A stretch of DNA of 16,572 bases. Source: an uncultured Rubrobacteraceae bacterium (GTDB taxonomy: Bacteria > Actinomycetota > Rubrobacteria > Rubrobacterales > Rubrobacteraceae). The DNA is taken from assembly GCA_902806015.1 (NCBI GenBank), contig CADCUZ010000015.1:1-16572 (forward strand), in the 5' to 3' direction. The notes below the pieces were generated by a model. The model did not search any database, had not been told where the DNA came from, and saw only the letters and a program-made list of their open reading frames with translations. Below, one piece after another: positions 1-6,244 of the stretch; position 1 is the stretch's first letter; every line of letters starts with the position of its first letter. Made by a program: the position numbers and the translations under genes.

Positions 1-258
1 GACGAGATGATGAACATCATGATCTCGGCAACCATCATCGCCTACACCCTCTACACCTTCACCGTCTACGAACGACAGGACGAGATCTTCATGATGGCGA
101 GCATCCCGTTTGTGGTCTACGGAATCTTCCGCTACATGCTCCTCGTCCACCGCGACGGCGGCGGCAACCCCGACACCCTGCTCCTCGCCGACCGACCCCT
201 GCAGGTCTCCCTCTTCCTCTGGCTCGTCGTCGTCGGCGTGACCATATACTTCCTCTAG
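1..258 (+). CDS. UbiA-family decaprenyl-phosphate phosphoribosyltransferase, C-terminal part
   Basis: Only the last 85 codons are in the window; the reading frame is already open at base 1. UbiA prenyltransferases are polytopic membrane enzymes. The mycobacterial-type member transfers phosphoribose from PRPP to decaprenyl phosphate, the first step towards decaprenylphosphoryl-arabinose for cell-wall arabinan. The visible part shows two hydrophobic segments and the subgroup's C-terminal signature, IPFVVYGIFRYMLLVHR followed by a Gly-rich turn and LLLADRPL before a last membrane helix. This matches the C-terminus of that subgroup better than menaquinone or heme UbiA enzymes, but the catalytic Asp-rich motifs lie upstream, out of view. 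The next gene starts one base after its stop codon, so the two are probably co-transcribed. The exact polyprenyl substrate is inferred from the family. Confidence 0.8.
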   Translation, partial: DEMMNIMISATIIAYTLYTFTVYERQDEIFMMASIPFVVYGIFRYMLLVHRDGGGNPDTLLLADRPLQVSLFLWLVVVGVTIYFL

Positions 259-259
259 G

Positions 260-1213
260 GTGGAGAAGCTCGGCAGAAACCTCGTCCTCGCGGTCGCCCT
301 CGGCATCGCCGTCTACGCGGCCCTGTTCTTCTTTTTCAACTTCCGGGCCGTGGTCTCCGCCCTCGCGCGCTTCGACCCGGCCCTGATCCCCGCCGTTCTC
401 GGCCTCGTCTCGCTCTCCTACGTCGGGCGCTTTTTTCGCTGGCACTACTACCTGAAGGTGCTCAAGGTCTCCGTCCCCCTCGCGACGAACGCGGCTATCT
501 TCGCCGCCGGGCTCTCCATGACCATCTCTCCCGGCAAGCTCGGGGAGATCCTGAAAAGCGTCTTTGTCCGCCAGGCCTCAGGAGCCCCCATCGCGCGCAC
601 CGCACCGGCGGTCGTCGCCGAGCGGGCCACCGACGGAACGGGGATGGTACTCTGGGGCTTTATAGGGGCGTTCGCCCTGGACCTGCCCCCCTGGACGATG
701 CTCGCCTTCCTCGGCGTGGCGGTCTTTGGCATAGCCGTCCTCCGCTCGAAGGCGCTCTCGCTGCTCGCCGAGCGCGTCCTCCTCAAGCTGCCCCTGCTCG
801 ACCGCCTCGCACCGCACCTACGGGCCTTCCACGGTGCGTCCAACGAGTTGCTAGGCGCCCGCGCGCTCGCGGTCGGCACGATCGTCTCCTTCCTCTCCTG
901 GGGCCTCGAGTGCCTCGGCGTCTACCTCTGCGCCGTCGGGCTCGGTGCGAACGAGGATTTCCTGCTGATCGTCTTCGTCTTCGCGGTCAGCTCACTGCTG
1001 GGCGTGCTCAGCATGATCCCCGGCGGCATCGGCGCGGTCGAGGCCGGGCTCGCCCTCCAGTTCACGAGGCTCGCCGGGATGCCCTCCGGGCTCGCCGGGG
1101 CGCTCACGTTCGTAATCCGTCTCGCGACCCTCTGGTGGGCCACGCTTATCGGTATCTTGGGATTGCTGCTGGTGCGAAGGATACTCGGCGAAGCGCCGCT
1201 GGAGACCGAATAA
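260..1213 (+). CDS. Flippase-like integral membrane protein (lysylphosphatidylglycerol synthase TM family, UPF0104)
   Basis: This 317-residue protein is hydrophobic for most of its length, with about seven or eight predicted membrane spans. It has the family's C-terminal signature MIPGGIGAVEAG, with Pro254-Gly-Gly-Ile-Gly and Glu261. The fold is shared with the N-terminal flippase domain of MprF and with archaeal AglD-type proteins. It has no aminoacyl-transferase domain, so it is not itself a lysyl-PG synthase. Transport or flipping of a polyprenyl- or lipid-linked substrate is an inference from the family. The GTG start at 260 comes one base after the stop of the UbiA gene, which suggests translational coupling and perhaps work on a lipid-linked sugar made by that enzyme. 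No clear Shine-Dalgarno sequence precedes it. Confidence 0.82.
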   Translation: MEKLGRNLVLAVALGIAVYAALFFFFNFRAVVSALARFDPALIPAVLGLVSLSYVGRFFRWHYYLKVLKVSVPLATNAAIFAAGLSMTISPGKLGEILKSVFVRQASGAPIARTAPAVVAERATDGTGMVLWGFIGAFALDLPPWTMLAFLGVAVFGIAVLRSKALSLLAERVLLKLPLLDRLAPHLRAFHGASNELLGARALAVGTIVSFLSWGLECLGVYLCAVGLGANEDFLLIVFVFAVSSLLGVLSMIPGGIGAVEAGLALQFTRLAGMPSGLAGALTFVIRLATLWWATLIGILGLLLVRRILGEAPLETE

Positions 1214-1339
1214 AGGAACCGGGCTAGTCCGTCCCGGCCGCGCGGTTTACCGGCCTCGATCAGTCCACCGTTCGCATAGTTCGGCTTGTCGCTCCCAGCA
1301 TGGCCTTTGGGATCAGCAGCGCCCCCGCCGCGAGAAAAA

Positions 1340-1806
1340 ATGGAGCACGCGCGGATTCGGTGGGTCGATGGGGTCGTGGACGCGGTCGGCGAGAGGTTGT
1401 TGGGCCCCGTACACCGCCTGCATGACGCGTTCCTGGCGCTTATTAGCGACCGTTACCCCCAAGCACTCGGAAGCGCCGTTAGTAACTTTCTCCCCACGCT
1501 GGCAAATCTGCACGCCCGGCACGCCTTGTCCCTTGCCCTCGATGTCTACCCCCCCGTAAGCTCCGGGCGACCGATGAGCCTGGATGACTCTGTCAAATCA
1601 CTACGTCAAGCATGGCAGGGCTAGGCACGGACCCCACCGCGCGGATCGACGCCGTGTCGCTTCTCGAAGGGGCGTCGGACGAGGTTCTCCGAAAATCGAG
1701 GCCATCCTGGCACAGTAGGGCCCTTGGGGTCCGCCTCTACGGCGATGCAGTCGATGTAGAGAAGACTTCGGGGGCTGGAACCAAAGCTAGACGGTGCGGC
1801 GGGTAG
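1340..1806 (+). pseudogene. Possible frameshifted hypothetical gene (two overlapping frames)
   Basis: I do not recognise this. One frame (ATG at 1340, or TTG at 1286, to the TAG at 1622-1624) encodes a helix-rich stretch beginning MEHARIRWVDGVVDAVGE. A second frame, with an ATG at 1612 overlapping it by 13 bases, continues with MAGLGTDPTARIDAVSLLEG and then SRPSWHSRALGVRLYGDAV up to 1806. Both halves have soluble-protein composition and moderately high GC at third positions, lower than the neighbours. They could be one gene of about 155 codons broken near 1612-1624, or two small overlapping genes, or chance open frames in a GC-rich gap. No Shine-Dalgarno sequence stands out before either start. 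Confidence 0.22.
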
Positions 1807-1863
1807 TGGAGGATGCCCGGGAACGGGGGGAATGCGTCTGCGGGGGTCTTCGCTCGGACCGGG

Positions 1864-1919
1864 TTCGAGGCCGTACCCGGCCTCGAAAAAGACCGGGCCA
1901 CCCGGCGCTTGCCCGGTGG
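1864..1919. repeat. Two tandem hairpins in a gene-poor gap
   Basis: The first is a perfect 9-bp inverted repeat, TTCGAGGCC (1864-1872) and GGCCTCGAA (1879-1887), with a 6-base loop. The second, 1898-1919, pairs CCACC with GGTGG and GGC with GCC around one C-C mismatch, with a 4-base loop. The word GACCGGG occurs just before each hairpin (1857-1863 and 1891-1897). Neither is followed by a T-run on either strand, so neither looks like a standard terminator. They could belong to a structured RNA or a relic of a mobile element. The rest of 1807-2324 shows no gene I can support. Confidence 0.4.
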
Positions 1920-2324
1920 GGCGACGCGCTCGTCGCTCTGCCCGCGTCGGCGGACCCGATCGGTAGGCCGCCAACGGCATCGCGCCGGCCCTCCTGACGA
2001 CCACTATAGTGGCCCCTACGCGCCCGGTGGTCTTCTGTCCGAACTGTCCTAACCTAAATAACGTCATGCGGAGCAAGGCGGCCGTGCAACGAAACGGTCA
2101 GACCCTTCGGAAGGACGGACATCAGGTCATACCTCCTGAGCTTGCGACCTCCACGAGGTCGAGTCGGGAGGGGCGGGGCAGAGCTGGGCCATGCCGGCCC
2201 CGGAGAAGCTGGCGGAGCGGCACGGGATATCCCAGAGCCTCCGGCAGACCTCGCTTGACCCCGCTTCCCCGCGACCCGGCACCCTGCCTGTTCTCGCGTG
2301 GCGCGGTGCGTACCCACCCTCCTA

Positions 2325-2338
2325 CCTTGCGTGCAAGG
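2325..2338. promoter_or_regulatory. Operator-like dyad upstream of topA
   Basis: CCTTGC-GT-GCAAGG forms a 6-bp inverted repeat around a 2-base centre, about 45 bases upstream of the topA start. A protein-binding site is possible. A TATAAA sequence follows at 2367-2372, very close to the start codon, with a GGGAG ribosome-binding site at 2374-2378. No good -35 box is visible 17 bases before that -10-like sequence. Confidence 0.3.
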
Positions 2339-2382
2339 TCCTCGCAATGTAATGGCTGCACTGTGTTATAAACGGGAGCAAT

Positions 2383-4488
2383 ATGAGACTTATTATTTCT
2401 GAGAAGGCCAACACGGCAAAGAAGATTTCCCAGTTCTTGTCCGAGGGTTCGGTGAAGGAGGGCAAGCACCGCTCCGTGCCGCACCAAACGTTTATGTGGA
2501 AGGGCGAGGAGACCGTTTCGGTGGGTCTCAAGGGGCACGTGCTCAACCCCGAGTACCCGGAGCAGTACTCCAACTGGCAGAAGGTCGAGCCGCGGGAGCT
2601 TATCGACGCCGAGATCCTGAAATCCGTCTCCGAGAAGGGAGTGGCCGACGCCGTCAAGTCCCTCTCCAAAAAGGCGGACAGGGTCGTCATCGCGACGGAC
2701 TTCGACCGCGAGGGGGAACTTATAGGGGTGGAGGCGCTCTCCCTGGTCTTCGAGGCGAACCCGAAGCTGGTCGGCCACGTCGAGCGGGCCCGGTTCTCCG
2801 CGCTGACGCCGGGGGAGGTCGGCAGGGCCTTCGACGAGCTCGTCGAGGTCTCCAGGGAGCTGGCCGAGGCCGGCGAGGCGCGGCAGGACATCGACCTGAT
2901 TTGGGGGGCCACCCTGACCCGGTGGGTCTCGCGCGCCACGAAGCGCTACGGGAGCGCCTTTCTCTCCGTCGGCCGCGTCCAGTCCCCGACCCTAGTGCTC
3001 ATCGCCGAGCGCGAGAAGGAGCGGCGCGCTTTCGTCCCGGTTCCTTACTGGGAGCTAGAAGTGAACCTGAAGAACGGCGAGCCGTTCACCGTCCATCACG
3101 GGACCGTCCGCTTCGAGGAAGAGGCGAGGGTCAACGAAGCCTACGAGAACGTCGCCGACGAGGCGACCGTCACCGAGGTGCAGCAGAAGTCCGCGACCCG
3201 CAAGCCGCCGACGCCGTTCAACACCACGGGCTTCCTGACCGCAGCGGCGAGCCTCGGCTACAGCCCGTCCAGGGCCGCCCGCCTCGCCGAAGACCTCTAC
3301 ACGGACGGCTACATCTCGTACCCGAGGACCGACAACACCGTCTACCCGCGCTCCCTGGACCTGCGCGAGGTGCTAGGCTACCTCAAGCGCGTCGAGGGCG
3401 CGGGGCCTTACGCGGAGAAGCTGCTGCAGGGCGGCAAGCTCTCGCCTACGCGGGGGAAGAAGGAGACGACGGACCATCCTCCAATCTACCCGACGGGCTA
3501 CGCCTCCAAGAAGGCGCTGCGGGACGACCAGTGGAAGATCTACCAGCTCGTCGTCCGGCGCTTTCTTGCCACGCTCTCCGAACCGTCGAAGTCTCTGCGC
3601 ACCACCCTGCGCTTCGACTCCGGCGGCGAGCCGCTCACCACGGGCGGCACGGTCGTCACGGAGGAGGGCTGGCTCGGGGTCTACCCGTACAGCCGCCGCG
3701 CCGACGAGGAGATACCCAACCTCGACGAGGGGGACGTGGTGAAGGTCGTCGATAAGACGATCCACGCCAAAGAGACCCAGCCGCCGGGCCGCTATGGCGC
3801 GGGCAGGCTCATCAACGTCATGGAGGACCTCGGCCTCGGCACCAAGGCCACGCGGCCGAACATCATCCAGAACCTCTACGACCGCGGCTACGTCCACGAC
3901 GACCCGCTCGTGCCCACGGAGAAGGGCGTGAAGGTCGCCGAGGCCCTCACGGACTTTGCCTCCGAGATAGCCTCCCACGAGATGACCGCCGAGCTCGAGA
4001 GGAGCATGGACGCGATCTCGGAGGGCAGGATCTCAAAAGACTCCGTCGTGGACGAGTCCCGCGACGTGTTGCGCCGCGTCTACGACCACCTCCAAAATGT
4101 CGAGACGGAGTTCGCGGACATCGTCTGGGAGGGCATCCGCACCGACGAAACCTTAGGCAAGTGCCCCGAGAGCGGGCACGACCTCATCGTCCGCCGCAGC
4201 CGCAAGAGCCGCAAGCGCTTCGTCGGCTGCTCGGGCTACCCCGACTGCAACGTGACCTACCCGCTTCCGCAGCGCGGCGAGATCATCCCGCTCGGCACGG
4301 AGTGCGATGCTTGCGGTTCCCCTGAGATCAAGGTGCTTGGCGGCAAGCGTCCTTGGGTAACGTGCATCAACATGGAATGCCCAAAGAAGCTGGCCCAGAA
4401 GGAAGCCGCCGAGAAGGCCAAGGAGCAAGGGGAGGGGGAGAACCCATCAGAGGAGAGCGCCAAAGAACCGGTGACGTCCACCACCTAG
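2383..4488 (+). CDS. topA: DNA topoisomerase I (type IA), archaeal-like
   Basis: This 701-residue enzyme relaxes negative supercoils by single-strand passage. The N-terminal Toprim domain has Glu6 in LIISEKAN and the acidic triad Asp106-x-Asp108-x-Glu110 in ATDFDREGELIG. The catalytic tyrosine is Tyr313 in ISYPRTDNTVYP. Downstream, DLGLGTKATRPNIIQNLYDRG is interrupted only by normal type IA features. The C-terminus has zinc-ribbon motifs: Cys594, Cys616 and Cys622, then Cys641/Cys644 with Cys661/Cys666. It ends in a Lys/Glu-rich tail. YPRTDNTVYP and the short length resemble archaeal TopA more than the actinobacterial enzyme of about 900 residues, which usually has a YMRTDS-like motif and a basic tail without zinc ribbons. 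The ATG start at 2383 has GGGAG upstream. Identity is secure; the archaeal affinity is my reading of motifs. Confidence 0.95.
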   Translation: MRLIISEKANTAKKISQFLSEGSVKEGKHRSVPHQTFMWKGEETVSVGLKGHVLNPEYPEQYSNWQKVEPRELIDAEILKSVSEKGVADAVKSLSKKADRVVIATDFDREGELIGVEALSLVFEANPKLVGHVERARFSALTPGEVGRAFDELVEVSRELAEAGEARQDIDLIWGATLTRWVSRATKRYGSAFLSVGRVQSPTLVLIAEREKERRAFVPVPYWELEVNLKNGEPFTVHHGTVRFEEEARVNEAYENVADEATVTEVQQKSATRKPPTPFNTTGFLTAAASLGYSPSRAARLAEDLYTDGYISYPRTDNTVYPRSLDLREVLGYLKRVEGAGPYAEKLLQGGKLSPTRGKKETTDHPPIYPTGYASKKALRDDQWKIYQLVVRRFLATLSEPSKSLRTTLRFDSGGEPLTTGGTVVTEEGWLGVYPYSRRADEEIPNLDEGDVVKVVDKTIHAKETQPPGRYGAGRLINVMEDLGLGTKATRPNIIQNLYDRGYVHDDPLVPTEKGVKVAEALTDFASEIASHEMTAELERSMDAISEGRISKDSVVDESRDVLRRVYDHLQNVETEFADIVWEGIRTDETLGKCPESGHDLIVRRSRKSRKRFVGCSGYPDCNVTYPLPQRGEIIPLGTECDACGSPEIKVLGGKRPWVTCINMECPKKLAQKEAAEKAKEQGEGENPSEESAKEPVTSTT

Positions 4489-4616
4489 CCGACCGGCTCG
4501 ACTTCGACATTCCCTACGAACGTCCCGCCCGACCGCCGACGCGCCCGACGAGGGTCAGCGGCTACCTCCTCATCCTCGCCATCGCCGCCGTGGTTTGCTA
4601 TTCTGCTGCGTTATAG
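4489..4616 (+). other. Open frame with a possible membrane segment after topA
   Basis: After the topA stop, frame 3 stays open to a TAG at 4614-4616 with strongly GC-biased third positions. It ends in a hydrophobic stretch, VSGYLLILAIAAVVCYSAAL (4554-4613), preceded by an Arg/Pro-rich segment. No start codon lies between the topA stop and this segment; the frame continues back into topA, where a GTG at 4362 and an ATG at 4374 are the nearest candidates. It may be a small one-span membrane protein overlapping topA, or a chance frame. The remaining bases up to 4655 hold nothing I can name. Confidence 0.2.
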
Positions 4617-4655
4617 TTGAGGTATACGAACAAACCGTTAAAAAGTGAGTAGACA

Positions 4656-5420
4656 TTGACCCCGATAATCGGCGTAACCGCGACATTGAAAGAGGACGTG
4701 GACCAGGTGGCGGAGCGCCCGCTGGGGCACTTCGTGCGGGCTGACCTCGACTACGTCGCCGGGGTCGCCGAGGCCGGGGGTGCGCCTGTGGTGTTGCCGC
4801 CGGTGGGGGAGCGGCGGATGGCCGAGGCCGTGATCGGGGGCCTTGACGGGCTGCTGTTGAGCGGCGGCAGCGACCTCGCCCCCGGCTACTACGGGGAGAT
4901 GCCTTCGCCTAACCTCGGCCCCACCATCCCCGAGCGGGACGCGTTCGAGGTCGCGCTGCTCGAGGCCGCGTTGCGGCGCAGGGTGCCCGTCTTCGGCATC
5001 TGCCGGGGCCTGCAGGTCCTGAACGTCGTGCTCGGGGGGACGCTGTACCAGGACCTTCCCTCCCAGTTCGGCGGGGAGGTGCTGAAGCACCGGCAGAGCA
5101 CGCCAAAGTGGCAGGTCGCCCACGAGGTCGAGGCGCGGGACGGCTCTTACCTCGCGGAGGTAACGGGCGGGGGGGTCGCGAAGGTCAACTCTTACCACCA
5201 CCAGGGGATCAAGGACCTCGCCGACGGCCTCGTGGTCTCCGCCCGCTCGCCGGACGGCGTGATCGAGGCGATAGAGGGTCGGAACCTCCCGGACCAGTGG
5301 CTGGTCGGAGTGCAGTGGCACGCGGAGGCGATGCGCGGGGCGAGCCGCCAGCAGCGCGCCCTCTTTGAGGCCCACGTCTCGGCCGCCGAGCACCACGCCC
5401 GACGCCAGGCCGCGGCGTAG
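4656..5420 (+). CDS. Gamma-glutamyl-gamma-aminobutyrate hydrolase family protein (class I glutamine amidotransferase, peptidase C26)
   Basis: This 254-residue protein opens with TPIIGVTATLKED, typical of PuuD-like proteins (IGVT near the N-terminus). The nucleophile elbow FGICRGLQVLN holds Cys116. The other two triad residues are His222 and Glu224 in QWHAE. The motif LLLSGGSDLAPGYYG matches the family's Gly-Gly-x-Asp substrate region. PuuD hydrolyses gamma-glutamyl-GABA in putrescine breakdown, but many family members act on other gamma-glutamyl amides, and no other putrescine genes are nearby, so the substrate is open. The start is a TTG at 4656 with only a weak GTGAG ribosome-binding site; homology to family N-termini favours it. 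It stands between topA and tmk and shares their strand. Confidence 0.88.
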   Translation: MTPIIGVTATLKEDVDQVAERPLGHFVRADLDYVAGVAEAGGAPVVLPPVGERRMAEAVIGGLDGLLLSGGSDLAPGYYGEMPSPNLGPTIPERDAFEVALLEAALRRRVPVFGICRGLQVLNVVLGGTLYQDLPSQFGGEVLKHRQSTPKWQVAHEVEARDGSYLAEVTGGGVAKVNSYHHQGIKDLADGLVVSARSPDGVIEAIEGRNLPDQWLVGVQWHAEAMRGASRQQRALFEAHVSAAEHHARRQAAA

Positions 5421-5470
5421 GTCGGACCGCCGCCAGACCCCCGCAAGACGCCCCCGCGAAGGGGCTCTTC

Positions 5471-6091
5471 GTGACCATCGAGGGCCTGGATTTCTCCGGA
5501 AAATCGACGCTCGTTCGCGCGCTGAAGGGCTCTCTATCGGATACGGACACGCACTTTACGCGGGAGCCGGGCGGTACCCCCGTGGCGGAGAGGATTCGGG
5601 AAATCTTGCTCGACCCGGAGGCCGATATGGAGGAGTGGACCGAGGCGTACCTGTACGCGGCGGCGCGGGCCGACCACGCGCGGGTAGAGATCCTGCCGCG
5701 CCTGGGGCGCGGCGAAGACGTCGTGTGCGAGCGCTACCTCGACTCCAGCCTCGCCTACCAGGGCTTCGGGAGGGGGCTCGGCGCGGAGGCCGTGCGTGGG
5801 CTGAACGCCCACGCCGTCGGCGCGGTAATGCCGGACAGGACCTTCTACCTGCGCCTCGACCCGAGAGAGAGGGAACGGCGGGCCGCGGGGCTTGGGGCGC
5901 CACCCGACCGGATCGAGGCCGTCGGCGCGGGCTTTATGCGCCGGGTGGAAGAGGGTTTCGAGGAGCTGGCACGCGCGGAACCGGGCAGGATCGTCGTTCT
6001 CGACGCCTCCAGCCCGCCGCAGGAACTCGCGGGAATCGTGGTGGGGGAGATGCAGCGGCTGCAATATACTCGTGACGAGCGTGACCTCTGA
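5471..6091 (+). CDS. tmk: Thymidylate kinase
   Basis: This 206-residue cytoplasmic enzyme phosphorylates dTMP to dTDP with ATP. The P-loop is GLDFSGKST (Gly5 to Thr13). FTREPGGTP is the dTMP-binding motif, and CERYLDSSLAYQGFGRG carries the DRx-type motif (here Glu-Arg-Tyr) and following substrate region. The lid stretch LRLDPRERERRAAG comes before PPDRIEA. The GTG at 5471 is the only usable start: codons upstream read KGLF, which fits related N-termini, but no ATG, GTG or TTG occurs in frame between there and the previous gene. GGGG about seven bases upstream may serve as the ribosome-binding site. The next translation signal, AGGAGA, overlaps its stop codon, so it is the first gene of a coupled tmk-holB-ricT cluster. 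Confidence 0.93.
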   Translation: MTIEGLDFSGKSTLVRALKGSLSDTDTHFTREPGGTPVAERIREILLDPEADMEEWTEAYLYAAARADHARVEILPRLGRGEDVVCERYLDSSLAYQGFGRGLGAEAVRGLNAHAVGAVMPDRTFYLRLDPRERERRAAGLGAPPDRIEAVGAGFMRRVEEGFEELARAEPGRIVVLDASSPPQELAGIVVGEMQRLQYTRDERDL

Positions 6092-6099
6092 GGAGAAAC

Positions 6100-6244
6100 G
6101 TGGACCGGACGGGACAGTACGTGGGCGCCGGTGTCGGCGGGGGTAGGGCTGCTTTTGGATGAGCTCGCGCTTGGCATCAGGATCGCCGTCGGTGCGGGGA
6201 TGGGATGGGCCTTGCCGGCCCGCTGGGACCAGAGAGATGGCTGA
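6100..6244 (+). pseudogene. Small glycine-rich membrane protein ORF, frameshifted
   Basis: An excellent AGGAGA ribosome-binding site (6091-6096, overlapping the tmk stop) precedes GTG at 6100. That frame reads MDRTGQYVGAGVGGG and then meets a TGA at 6160. The next frame reads on from the same place as VGLLLDELALGIRIAVGAG and then MGWALPARWDQRDG, ending at a TGA at 6242-6244 that overlaps the holB ATG. Removing one G from the five-G run at 6139-6143 would give one 48-residue protein. It would have the Gly/Ala/Val pattern of small glycine-zipper membrane proteins, coupled at both ends. It may be a sequencing error, a true frameshift mutation, or less likely a programmed shift. A shorter start at GTG 6131 is also possible. 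Function unknown. Confidence 0.5.

Noticed and set aside
1214..1260. GC-rich inverted repeat after the flippase-like gene as a terminator
   Set aside because: The stem (CCGGG with CCCGG) is short, with a 9-base loop and no T-run after it.
1857..1887. tRNA-like GGTTCGA word suggesting a T-arm
   Set aside because: The paired arms around it form a simple 9-bp hairpin with a 6-base loop. No acceptor, D or anticodon stems and no CCA context could be placed.
2496..3755. Plus-strand open frame (419 codons) inside topA in another frame
   Set aside because: The topA frame carries all catalytic motifs; this one is Arg/Gly-rich low-complexity and overlaps it completely.
6159..6236. Longer holB start at TTG 6159
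   Set aside because: The extra residues are not like family N-termini and would overlap the small ORF. ATG 6237 begins exactly at the conserved sequence.
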